The notes beneath the pieces are model-generated. The model saw only the letters and a program-made list of their open reading frames with translations. It made no database searches and was not told where the DNA came from. The position numbers and the translations under genes are program-made. From NCBI GenBank assembly GCA_013396995.1, contig VWZP01010309.1:352153-416152 (forward strand): 64,000 nt of DNA, in the 5' to 3' direction. Numbering within the stretch: position 1 is the first letter of the stretch; every line of letters starts with the position of its first letter. Positions 11,744 to 23,225 of this stretch are shown here, one piece after another. This DNA comes from Dicaeum eximium. Taxonomy: Eukaryota > Chordata > Aves > Passeriformes > Dicaeidae.

Positions 11744-12480
11744 GTAAGTCAGAACTGTTTAGGGATCTCTTTAGTACTTCAGGCGGTAATTTGCTCTGTC
11801 TGCCAGACAAACTGCTGAGATGTTCCTCAAAATGATTGAGGCAGACGACTGGGGGTCAGGATTATTGCAGCTATTCTAAGAAAAGGCTTTCCCGTTACTT
11901 GTAAGAGACATGAATCTCTGATAACATATCTTTTAACAGTAGCATCTTAAAATGTTTTACCCTTAGCTGCTTCTTTTTAATTTCCTTTTTCCTCTGTTCC
12001 TTATTTTAAATAGGATTTTCTTCCTGAAATTGTATGTTGCTGTAGTGTTATTTTTTTCAGTCCTATAGAGAACTGAATTTACTTGCGTGATGTTCATTAT
12101 TACAAAGTGGTTCTTTAATATGCACATATTAAGGTAGGTTTAGTTATCTTGGCACTAAAACAAAGTTGCTCCTTCTTCCTTAGGTTTTCTGCCTCTGAAG
12201 TCTTCCATTTTGCTTTTCATAGTCACGATCAGCCTTTTAGTAGGATGATCCATGGTAGGATTCTAACACCATTCTCTTTTTTTATAGGTGTGGAATTAAA
12301 ACCCATGGAGATTTTTGTTATTTTTAAATTTTTACTTTTTTCCTTTTATTTATATTTTTTTTAATTTACAGCAACAATCCCTCATTTGTGTGTCCTGCTC
12401 TGATTATTATGAAGTGCACCCTAGTATTGCAATGTACAACATCTTCTCCAGCTGCTGAACTTGTCTTTTATGTCCTTTAT

Positions 12481-12501
12481 GTATATATATATATATATAT
12501 A
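12481..12501. repeat. TA microsatellite
   Basis: About ten uninterrupted TA units. Simple repeat with no other content. Confidence 0.95.
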
Positions 12502-12840
12502 CATTTTGCACTTCTCTTGGTCCTTAGTTTTTGTATTGAGGTGCTTATGCATTTTGCATTTGTCCTGGTTGTTTAAGATACGCTACTCAGAGTGACAAGC
12601 AGACTTGTTTTGACTCTTAAGGCAGTTCTTTGCTATAGTTGGTATCTGATTTTTATCAATTTATGTTCTTTTGATACAGAGTTCTTGTGGTTTCACCTGT
12701 AGTTGTTGCATTTTTCTGGTCTGTGTACAGTTCTGTAACTCTGCCCTTAGTATCTCTCAGACAGCATTTTCTCATCTTCTCCACCTTCTCTAGTTAGAAG
12801 CATTTCTCCTTTGTAGGATCCCTCACATCTAAAGGATTCT

Positions 12841-14721
12841 TAAGCTAAACTTCCCTTAAATAAAGACTAGCCTCCAAAAAGAGCAAGTTTATTGTAATAT
12901 CTGAGTTGCTAGCATCCTATTCAACCAGTCACTCATTCAAGCTAATACACTTCTGGGATTAGAAATTTGTCAGATTGAGCTCACAAAGTAGTTTGCTTTT
13001 ATGTTACGTGTTGGCTGACACATTTCCCTGTCTTTTGGTTTGTCAAGGTTCCTGCCTCCCACAGTCTTGGGGATGCCTCTACCCCGGAGGACCTAAAAGA
13101 CCTGGAAGCCCTCCCAGTAATACACTGTAAAAAATATTTTAAATGGGTTTCAGAGTACATCAGAATCTCAATTATCTAAAGAACATGGGAAGAACACTGA
13201 ATAGGGCTTGATAATCACGTTTACCAGTAACCAGAATGCCCTGCATGCCCATGGATCTGTGGAAATAATTAGTAATAGAAGCAATTTACCATTTAATTAA
13301 TAAATGACAAGGGGCAAAACCTTGTCTGGGTTCACTGAATTTGGATAATTGAGGCTCCACTGTATTTTAAAATTTGAAATATTAACCATTATTCTGTGTG
13401 CTTGAGATAATAATCGTTTTAAAAGTGTGCACATAATAGGACCTAAGCCTAGTTGTATTAAAGGAAGAGTTTCATAATGTCCTAAATGCAGAGCTTTGCT
13501 CTGCAAGAAAAGATCGCTTTTTTCCTTAAAGTATCTGGACTCTGTGTCCTTAAATATATAGATCTGTGTCATCTTTGAATCTGTAACTACATTCAGGAGC
13601 CAGTGAGGAATTTCAGAGGGCAATGAATAACCTCTCACCACAATGAGTAAGAACTAGTGCAGCAGAACATCTTCAGAGTGGTTCTTATCTCAGCTGCCCA
13701 CAAAGGAATTAAAGATTGATGGAGATAACTTAAATTTTACAATGAAATAAGAGAGACCCTAGAATTGGTGCCTACCATAAATAGCCACTCAGAATATGCT
13801 GTAGGAAGTGGATTGTGGAAAGCTGGGATTGAAGACAGACATTCTTGGTTTATAGCATATTCCAGTGGATTTAGCTGCCATAAAACACTGGTTTGCTGCC
13901 TCTTCAAGTCCTTGAAAAACAAGTTCCAGACTTCTGCATTCTGGAGTTTTGCATGTCCATGATGCCATCTCACACATTTAATAGTTCCCACCTCTGGCAT
14001 TGAAGCAGTATGACTGAAGAAAGACAAACGAGCCTCTAAAAGATGCCATCCTTAGTGTCACTCCTAAGGTGTCAGAAACTGTGATTCCCTTTTTTTTCTC
14101 TCAGTCATGTTGTTTTTTGCATTCTATCTTTTTGTCCCCCAATATCCTCCATTCTGCCATGGTTCTAAGGGATACTGCAGAAGAAAATTGGTGTGGTCAT
14201 AAATGAGACTCTGCATTTAAATCTGAAAGCAGGGAGAATGGGAAAATTCTAATCTCCTTCAGAAGGGCTGTCCACTGCTAGAAACCTGTTACTGGGAGCA
14301 TTCTATTTCTGTGCCCAGGAGGCTGACTGTAAATCAGTTTGGTTTGTACTATCCTTTTTCAAATACACAATAAACATCAGAGAGCAGGCAGTCCTTGCAG
14401 AAGTGTAATTCCAGCCCCAGATACACAGATATTTCATTCATAAGAAATCTGAGAAATTAACAATAAAACCCTGCTATGAAATCGTAGGTGCTAAGGAGTT
14501 CTATCTATTGCTTCTGAAGAAGAAAGTAAAATGGTTCATTTCAGTCAAGTTGGTGTGTGCTCACATAAAAATGTGTCACAGAATTTGGTGTGTACCGTTG
14601 TTTCTGATCAAGAGATCCATTACCAGAAAAGGGGGGACATTACATCAGAAACGATGAGTTGGCTCCATTCATGGTGGTCAGGGAAGCTTGGGTATGCAAT
14701 GAGCCACATCCTGCTCTCCTG
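12841..14721. other. unique non-coding DNA, no gene seen
   Basis: A 114-codon minus-strand open frame at 13297-13641 and several shorter ones carry no recognisable motif, and no splice or promoter context was seen. No repeat was recognised. Confidence 0.5.
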
Positions 14722-14818
14722 ACTCTCTGAGTAGCTCCGTTGAAGTCAATAGTAATTACATCCATGAAAATCAGTGGAACTGCTTGCATCAATAAGATAA
14801 GTAAGATTTGGCCCAAAG
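14722..14818. repeat. possible ancient interspersed repeat
   Basis: Phrases such as GTAGCTCCGTTGAAGTCAAT, ATCAGTGGAACTGCTTGCAT and AAGATTTGGCCCAAAGG resemble widely scattered old sauropsid repeats that I remember from turtle and crocodile DNA. The family is not identified, and the call rests on memory of wording rather than alignment. Confidence 0.3.
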
Positions 14819-14899
14819 GTTGGTTGATATCAATGTTTTTAATCTCTCACTTTCGTAAGTGCTAAGTTCATTCAAGCAATTTAAAGTGAGGTGAATAAA

Positions 14900-15260
14900 G
14901 AACATTCTGTGCTTTGAATAATTTGGCATCATACACGGACAGAGCATGTGATTAATACCATATTGTTGGCTTTGTTCTTTGCTTTCCAGTTGTGGCTGGC
15001 AATGTCCTTTTCATAATTGCTGGTATCCCCCCTGAGCCTATATAATCACTCTCTCCAGATTTTCTATGATGTCCTTAGATTTTTCCTGTACTCAGTGTAA
15101 TATGTTCCTGTATTCATTACCCTCCCATTAGAACTATAATGTGTTTCTGATGTGCTGCTCTGACACGATCAGAGCTGACGTGGAGCGATGTGTTCACCTG
15201 ACAATGTTTCCCAAACCAATACATTATTGGTATTTTCTTGAGCGTAACCATGGTACTCTT
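14900..15260. promoter_or_regulatory. candidate conserved non-coding element
   Basis: Unique sequence with retained CpGs (GACACGATC, GCTGACGTGG, GAGCGATG, GAGCGTAACC), a CRE-like TGACGTGG at about 15176-15183, and a perfect 7-base inverted repeat (GCTCTGA and TCAGAGC with a 5-base loop) at 15157-15175. There is no coding signal. Its enhancer-like appearance is inferred from CpG retention and motif content only. Confidence 0.22.
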
Positions 15261-17418
15261 TTCTAGTTGTGCTTCTGGGAAAACCTGTGGAAGCACACTG
15301 CTTCAGTCAGTGGTCGTAGATAGGAAGTTGGGTTTGAATTTCAGAGATTATAGTTCACATGACTGCCTAAAATAATAGAATTAGGGGATGAGCAATGAAA
15401 AATGGACAATCTTGTTCTCTTCGTAGAACTGCAAACATACAGTACTTGGAGCATGATACTCTTGATACTTTCTGCTGAAAACATTCAATATATGATATTA
15501 CTGTTAAAGCACAGCTATGATCTCTGCAGAAATATTAATGAGGAATGGCATTACTGAAGACTAAGCTCTAGTGCCAATGTTGGTGAAATCCCATTTTTAG
15601 CACTTGTACCCTCATTTTTTATATTTTTTCAAGAATATACACAGTATGTTTATTGTCCTCCTGCGAACTTCCTGACTGTGTAACTTCCTGGATGAGCCTT
15701 TTTTGTCACCAGAAAACTTCTTTAAAAAAAAAAAAAGACAGCAAGGACTGATAGTGCTATTTAGCATGTGTCAATAAGTGAAAGTCTTTCCACAGTCAGA
15801 AAAGATTCATTAATATGCCATGAAATTCTGCACTGGCTTCTCAAAAGAGAATTCCATTTTGTTGTGCTCTCACTGATGTGACATTCAGGACAGGTTCTGC
15901 TTTCAATGAAATGTGAGGTCATTTGACTGATATGAAAGGATTTTTACTGATTTAACAGCAGAATGCATAATTTATGGTTACACAGGGATAAAGGGAAAAA
16001 ATTGTTACATAGATAATACCTGCCTGTGTTCATAGTATTAATCCATTCACTGGTTAAGTTCCTTAAGGAGATTCACATATTCCCTGTACATATATACTCC
16101 CTAGTGTTCCTTAGAGTGGAATTTTCTCCAAGGTTTTCAAACTCTGAAGCCATACTCCCGACTGATGCTCTTAGAGTTTTCAGCCTCTGTCTCTGTGGGT
16201 TCAATTTGCTCAGTTTTCCTGGATGTTTGAGGTATCTGCAGGTACTATGCAGGAGGGAGGGATAAGTTTGGATCACCAGAAGAGGGATGAGAAGGATTCA
16301 TCCTTGTGAAAGCAGAAGACTGTTACTTGAGTCTTTGCACAATGAAGTATTCTGTGTGTTTACAGCTACAGTGAATAGCCCCTTTGCAAGTTTTATCTTG
16401 CATTGTTTATCCAGCTACACTTACAGTGATGACACACTTTATAAACAATTCATAGAAGTTTATAGTTGATTTATCAGCATTCTAAGAACATTTTTGAGAT
16501 GGATAGTAAGCATAACATGTTTTGTAAGCACATCACAGATCTATCTGTAGGTTATTATAAACATCAATTGGCTTCTTCCACTCAATCCTTTATAACAGCT
16601 TATAAGCATTTATTGAAGCCTTTATTAATAATTTTATGAACCTTCAGAAGTAGCATTCTCAAAAGTATGACCTACTGGCTATGTAAGAAATCTGTATGTT
16701 CTGAGTGGAGAGTAAAAGATGGACAGTCCAAATGCAAATTCTTCCTAAAATAGAATTGGCCAATAACGATAAAAGCTCTTTTTAAGTTACACTGCTGTCC
16801 AAGCATTCTTTCTAATCGGTTGTTGTAGAGCGTTATCACATCTTTTAGCAATCACATCTGAAAAAAAATCTCACTTGTAGATACTTACAGAAATCATAAG
16901 AAGGTAAATTAATTTAATCCTGAGCAGCTGAAAATTCAGTAGGGTTGTGCTCTAGTAAAAGCTTTTAAAGATTGATATGCCTCAGAAAACTGTCTTTTAT
17001 AATTAAATCTTTTAGACTGCAAGAATGGCCAAAGGATTCTGGCTGTGTATTATATTTACCATTTATTACTTTTCCCTGTATTTCTGAGGAGATGAGAACA
17101 CTGGAGGTCAGGAGTAAGAGAGGAAACTGGCTTTTGCTAAATTCCTTTTCATTGCTTTGGCATTTTTGACTGGTTTTTATTCTTAAGAATATGGGCAGCT
17201 CTAAACACATCAAATTGTGTCTGTCCAGTTTCAGGTTTTCTGGTCATGGTGGTTGGTATTTGCCTTTTTGGCTTTGAAGCTTCGATAGAATGATTACTGC
17301 TTGATCTCTTTTTGTACTGCAATTGCTTGTCTCTAGTTCTTAGTCATACCAAATAAAAAGAAATACTTTTAAGACTTATAGGAATTGCATCACTGTTTCA
17401 TCTTGGCTTGTAAGTAAT
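15261..17418. other. unique non-coding DNA, no gene seen
   Basis: AT-rich with a short A-tract near 15723-15735. The open frames of 60-82 codons at 16.0-17.2 kb occur on opposite strands of the same bases and have no motif. No transposon was recognised. Confidence 0.55.
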
Positions 17419-17510
17419 TATTATAAATATATATATAGTTATAGTTATATATAAATATATCATTATATATATTTATATATACTATACAGTATTTATAGTA
17501 TCATTATACT
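17419..17510. repeat. AT-rich degenerate microsatellite
   Basis: Irregular runs of TATA and ATATAT with interruptions. Low complexity only. Confidence 0.85.
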
Positions 17511-18044
17511 TTTTGGAAACTGAATTTAGGTAGCTGAGAACTTGCATAATAGTTTTAATGATGTAAATGACTTGAGTCAGATCTGTTCATTCCCCAGGCT
17601 GGATTTGCAGAAGTATCTATTAGCTTAGAAAAATGCATCTGTTTGAATGTGTACAGAGAATTGTTATTTTCTTCTTGGACATATTTACATCAGATGGATC
17701 AAAGAGTCTTTAGGCTTTGTGGAGACACAGAATGAAGATCTGATCTCTAAAGCAAGGTGTCATTCAGAGACAGGCAGATCTGATAGTGTATAGACAATGG
17801 TGACCTGAGTCTCTATCAGTCTCCAGCAGCTATCACAAACAACACATGGTGGAGGATGTGCCTTTGCTGCCACTGAAGGTATTATAAAAGCATATTGATA
17901 TTTCTACCATCTGCTGTGTTAACCTGTATGGCCTGGAGTCGAGCTTCCTAGTTCTCAGCAGGACCAAGTCAAATAAAACCGTACATAGGAAAATATTTTA
18001 ATTTGTTTTGGTGTAGCCTTTAAATTCCTATCTGCAAAGATTTC
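17511..18044. other. unique non-coding DNA
   Basis: No gene, repeat or regulatory element recognised. Confidence 0.5.
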
Positions 18045-18300
18045 GCAGAATCACCAAGGTCTAGTCTAATCCTTCAGCTAAAAGCAGCTTCACCTGGAGC
18101 ACATTGCTGAGTGCCATGTCGAGTTAATTTTTGAGTATCTCCAAGGATGGAGATTCCACAGCCTCTCTGAGTAGCAATCCCAGTGTTTCAGTACCCTCAA
18201 GACCATTTTTTTCATGTTTAAATAGAATTTCATATATTTCCACTTGTGCCCATCCTCTCATCCTGCCATGGGAAAACATGGTCTTTATTACTGCCCCACA
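18045..18300 (-). mobile_element. CR1 LINE 3' tail, antisense, degraded
   Basis: The plus strand shows AGAATCACCAAGGTCTAGTC, then a CR1-like GAGTATCTCCAAGGATGGAG, ATTCCACAGCCTCTCTGAG and CCACTTGTGCCCATCCTCTC. This is the order of the reverse-complemented 3' end of a CR1 subfamily that differs from the copy at 3.1 kb. It is 5'-truncated and heavily mutated, with no coding capacity. The left edge is clear to within about ten bases; the right edge fades out. Confidence 0.8.
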
Positions 18301-21300
18301 CCAGGCATTTGCTTCGGTTCCCCCTGAGCCTTCAAGAAAACTTTCTGAGATAATTATCTACAAAACTCTTAGTCAATAGCAGTAGCTTTTAGTGCTTACA
18401 GCAGGGAGTAGGATACTTTTCTTCCATCGTGTTAGGACACAATTCGCAACAGTTCTGCAGGAAAGTCAGGATGACCAATTTAAGTTTTCAGTGGGAGGAT
18501 TAAAATAGTCAGTTCCTTAAGTTTTTGTCATCATTTGTTGAGGTAATTCATTATTTTGGTCAAGGTGATCTACACAGTTAAACAATTTTTTCTTTTCGTT
18601 TTCCTCTGTTGCTCGAGAACGTTTTTTCTGCTGGCTTCTAAGGAAAAATAAGGCTGTTTTCTGTGTTCAGAGAACCACAGAGCATTTAAGAGTTATAAAG
18701 AACCAGGAGCTCCTACCCTGTTTCCATCTTTAAGTGTTGCTGGCCACGTGAAAGCTTGTCCTGCATGAGGAGATGATGAGGGAGCCAAGTTGTACCTGTG
18801 TGTCTGAGGCTTAAGATTTCATTAGAAAGCAGCATTGCTCAGTCCTTCCTGATAAGGTTTCAGCCCCTCCTTTGCAGAGCTGCTAAAGAGACTTGGTTGG
18901 TTTACAGTGTCCATGTCATTCTTTGAATTTGTCTCATGGAACGCATTGAAAGAATTCTCTTTTATAATTTCTCATGACTGTTCGTCTGTTGATAAATTGG
19001 ACAAATATTTTCTTCTAATATATAAATGCTTATTGTTGGCCCTTGAAATTCTGATTCAACACATTAGTGCATGGCCCATGTAATTTCTTTACTTTTAAAC
19101 TGACATATTTTGGGCTGTTTCAGCTTTTTTAAGATTATTCAGGAATGTGAACATTGGAACGGACAGCTGGTCTTTACCATTTTGTCTTAGAAGGTCTCAG
19201 ACATCTACTAAGCCCCAATATGTGCATAGATTTTAGATATTATATTGCTCTATTTGAAAGGATTAATATTTTTACTAAAGTAATTAAACCAGATCTACTT
19301 CAAGCATGTATATGGTTATACTAATGTAATATTGAATTATAAACCCATGGAGTTGCATCAGTATAAAATGGCATAAGTCCTTTTTGGAGGGAAAGGAAGG
19401 ATAGGGCCTAAACTTGTATATTTTAATTTATTTGGAAATAAAGTGTTACTTTAATTTCAATTTTAACATACCATTAAAGCTGCTCCACTTAATAATATAG
19501 TGTGTTTAAGATGCTAGCTATCAGTTAGCAAATCTAATAGAAGGATTCCTAAGGAGGGATAGATGTATGTCAAATGTTGAGTTCATTTAAGCAATGTAAG
19601 ATGTATTAGACATTTGTCCCAGCCTGTATTTTTCAGTGCAATGTATATATACAGAGAGAAGGGTACATTTCTTGAACTACAGTAAAATTCACTCTCTTTG
19701 TCATAAGAAAGAAGAGAGTTTGCATTAAACAGGTTCCTTTTATGTTCTACCTACAAAATTTCAAAGAATGCTGAACAAATGAGGTAGAAGTTTGTACATT
19801 TGTGCATCAAAGAAGTGCTTGAATACTTTCTTATGTGTATAAATGTACATTGTAGGGCACCCTCAAAGAAAAACTATATTCTGTAATCAATCTGCCTCCA
19901 CGTGAATAATTAAATAATGTTTTCCAATTTAGAAATGCTCTTAAACACACTAAAACTGTAAAATACCCTGCTGAGAAAAAAATTAATGGACTAGTTGCTA
20001 AATGGTCACTGCTAAAGATATCATAAATGTAGAGTCATTACAGTAATCACAAACTGTCATTTTCATCAGTATTTAGTATTTTCATAACAGATCCTACCAT
20101 ACTGATGGTGCTTAGATAATGCAGGAGCTAACCAAAAATCCTTTTTTCTTTAAAAGTTGTATTCTATTTGTAGATTGCAAAACAGCAAAGCTTTTCAAGT
20201 AGAGTGGATCCCCTGTTACTAAGTAAGTTGAGCTGGGCAGTTAAAAAACTAATTTAAGATGATGGAATTAGATTTTTTTAAAATTTTGAGATGGCTGTGT
20301 CAGCCATCAGGTTAAGGATAACTTTAACAGTGAGGAAAGCATGAACAGAGTTTCGTTCAGTGGCTGCAGTTCAGTGTAATGATTGAGAAATGGGAATATT
20401 AAGACTAAAAGAAATTAAATGAAGATACATAGAAAATCTGTGTGAAAAGTATATATATTATATTTTAATACCATCTTGTCTGTAGATTTTCTGAAAACCC
20501 TTTCAAATGGACCATTTAATACCGGATAAGCATAAAATTACTACAGGAGCTGTTCTTCAGTGTGATCAAGTGAATGAAAGAATTATCCAAAAGTCTTTGA
20601 TTTTGTAGTAGTATTTCTGGTTTAGTTATCAAACATGATCTTGACATAAGAAGTCTTCTTAAGGGGTTGGGGGTTTTATCTGATTTTGAGTTAAAGAACT
20701 TGTTTGGGGCTTTTAAACACATCCTAATGATAATTTGTTTATTCATGAAGTTAATGTACTTATTACCTGGTTTCCAGAGGAGACTGGATTTTTAAAATTA
20801 ATTACAGTCTTTTGTTTGTCTTTTTGTAATTACAGTCTGTTTTGTACAGTCTTTTGTTCTTCCTCTTGACCGTAAAATGCCAAGATGTGTTGTTTGACTC
20901 TATTTGAAGTTTTGCAGGATTTAGAAAGGATTGTGGGTAAGACTGTCTTCTTCAGCCACCCTTGATACCCAGGGGGTTCTTTGTATCTTATTTCTTTAGC
21001 CTATATACCCTCGTAGTTTTTGGCTATTAAAACTATAGTAGTTTTTGGCTTAAGGATTCCTGCCCATTTCAGAAGAGTCCAGAGGTCGTGTATTAAGTCA
21101 GCAGTTCATTTTCACTGCCTTATGGACAACTGGGAAGCCAAAATGTAGCTTCTGCAGTGAGGGGGACAGAAAGAAATCCCCAGTGACTTCTTGCCTGGCT
21201 TTGCTCTTATATTGTGGAAACTCCTTCTCCTCCTCCTTGGACATGGTAGGATGTGAATTAATAAAGTATTGAATTAAGGTTTTGCAGCAGAAACATGATA

Positions 21301-22100
21301 CAATCTGTTTAGATAACTGGCATGATGGAAGCTTTATCACATTATGGTAACACAGAGATCTTTACTGTCACATACTCCACGTCCATCATCTGCCCTGGCA
21401 CCTCTCATTGTCTTAACAGAAGGCTACCCAGCAACCAGAAAGGCTGAGGTGAGATACAGCTCTAGTCTAAGTAATAGGACAGAATACCTGCAACTCCATC
21501 TGGTGATATGGGGAAGTGGGGCATGATGGTTCCTCCTCATGTGAAGATGAATACCTCCATTTATTCTCTGTTCATTTGGGAAAATTATGCTTATTTTTAA
21601 GACCTAAGGAATGTTTGGTCTTAAAATTGCCAGATTGACCTGGATCTTAGGTTGTACCTTCTTCCTTCCCTCTAGGGAATGCTCTACTGGACTGGTTTAG
21701 GGTGGCCTAACTCTTGCCTTTTAATGACTAGCCTGAGGGAAACTGTTAGTGGTACCAACAGGGAATCCATCTCCTGACAGGATGGCAGTGATTTCACAAC
21801 TGTGCCAACTACGCTTACATGGAAAAAAAAACTCCCACCAAAATACCAGCATAAATTGCTACTGCTTGCAAAGCTACAACAGCAGAGTAATGTAAAGGAA
21901 ACTAATTGTATACAATCCTCTTGACTAGGCAGCCTGCTGAATAATAAACCTTCCCAAAGCCAGCAAGGCATATTCATGCAATAGCTGATGATTTTCTTTG
22001 TGCATGCCTTGGTTTATACTGTGTACACTGCATATGTTTATATTTATACAAATGTTGCTGCGGAGCAGAAGCCTGCTGTAAGCACTCATACTCTGGGTAT
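18301..22100. other. unique non-coding DNA, no gene seen
   Basis: A long AT-rich stretch without open frames above 100 codons. Small local duplications are present: a TACAGTCTTTTGTT motif repeated around 20803-20855 and a TAGTTTTTGGCT motif repeated around 21014-21050. Nothing else was recognised. Confidence 0.55.
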
Positions 22101-22192
22101 GCCCCCGTATGTGTGTTTATGTGTGCCTGTGTATTTGTGTGCATGCACACACGTGTGTGTGTGTGTATATATGTCTGTGTGTACGAGAAGCA
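22100..22192. repeat. TG-rich tract with alternating purine-pyrimidine run
   Basis: Imperfect TG and TATG repeats. Bases 22136-22174 alternate strictly between purine and pyrimidine for 39 bases, passing from TG through GCATGC and CACACACG to TGTG and TATA. It also contains the palindrome GTGTGCATGCACAC at 22137-22150. Such tracts can adopt left-handed (Z) DNA or cruciform structure. Open frames across it on both strands are repeat artefacts. Confidence 0.9.
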
Positions 22193-23074
22193 GATGCACT
22201 GTAGGCAGATAAAGCAGATAAATATAGATTCAGATAGAAGCAAAAGCCTATAAATATAGACACTATATAGAGTGAAAGCAGGCAGATCAGCACAGTTTTG
22301 CTATTACTTGCCTTCTGTGTAATAAAGGAGTAGCTGACACTGACTAAGGAGATGACACTGTTGGCTCTCAGCAAAGTAAAAAGGTAAGAAAACTTCCTTG
22401 CAATATGAGCAGCGATCGTGACAGAAGATTTACTATATCTAATAATTTGCTTAATACAAATCATTGTGTAGTTTCTTCTGAAGTCAAAGCGTAGCGTTTG
22501 TAATTTTTCCTTAAAATAAGTATGTAAAATAAAAATCCTGACCCACAGTCTGAAAAAGTGCTACCTCTGGTTTCCACTGTAATTTTAATTCGCAAAAAGC
22601 CTCACGCACTGTGCTTGTCAACTTTCTGCGTCTGCTATACAACAAATCTTTGCTTCGGGTCCTACAGTCTCTCCAGGTGAACTTGGGTGGTAGAGTATTG
22701 AGGAAAGCATTTAAGTGCAAAATTAACTTCCAGAAATAATGGTGAGAGTGTGCACAAATATATGCGTCTTAGCCTTCTGTCTGTAAATCTCTGATGCCTA
22801 ACACTCATCTTTCTCTCTCTTTAACTAATCCATAGCTGTAATATAGGTAGTTAAAATCAGAAAAATCTTAACCTTACTAGAGATAAAGAAAACTTTATAG
22901 CTATGTAGAGGAGGATGAAAAGTCAATTTTTTCTTATTCTATAGCTCTCTGATGAGGTTGTTCAGATAAATCAAGGTTGCTGGAATATGCCTGAAACTTG
23001 TCAATGCTGTGTTTTATTTTTCAGTGTGTAATACAGGTAGTATTGAGGAGTTTGCAGCAAGAGGCTGGCAGCTG
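22193..23074. other. unique non-coding DNA
   Basis: No gene recognised. A good donor match (AAG before GTAAGA) lies at 22384, but the 50-odd bases before it have stops in all three frames and only a weak acceptor. No repeat was recognised. Confidence 0.5.
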
Positions 23075-23225
23075 AGAGTTTGGCTTTCTATTTCCAGCTT
23101 GACCACTTGCTTGAAGTGAGATCTTGCACAAATTATTTAGAATCTATGAATTTATTTTCCCATTTTTGAGTAGAATTAATAGTAAATGTGTCACAGAATT
23201 GGGTAATTGAATAATACCTTGTTTG
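23075..23225 (+). mobile_element. MIR-like SINE relic, sense
   Basis: The pattern follows the conserved core and tail of tRNA-derived MIR SINEs: TCTATTTCCAGCTTGACCAC, then a mutated 'gtgaccttgggcaa' counterpart (GTGAGATCTTGCACAAATTA), a CAGTTTCCCCATCT counterpart (ATTTTCCCATTTTTGAGTA), and TAATAGTAAATG. MIR-type SINEs predate amniotes and survive in birds only as old, rare copies. It is non-coding. The identification is by order of motifs from memory; identity to consensus is clearly low. Confidence 0.5.

Larger units (their letters stand above)
10811..12840. other. T-rich non-coding DNA
   Basis: This long stretch is strongly biased toward T on the plus strand, with no gene. It may continue the antisense ancient LINE, but I see no landmark that proves it. 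It contains a TA microsatellite and a possible short exon, both listed separately. Confidence 0.4.

Noticed and set aside
22384..22392. AAG before GTAAGA donor as evidence of an exon
   Set aside because: The preceding segment has stops in all frames and a weak acceptor.
21974..22464. Frames of 74-115 codons across the TG tract
   Set aside because: They read histidine/threonine or cysteine/valine repeats produced by the microsatellite.
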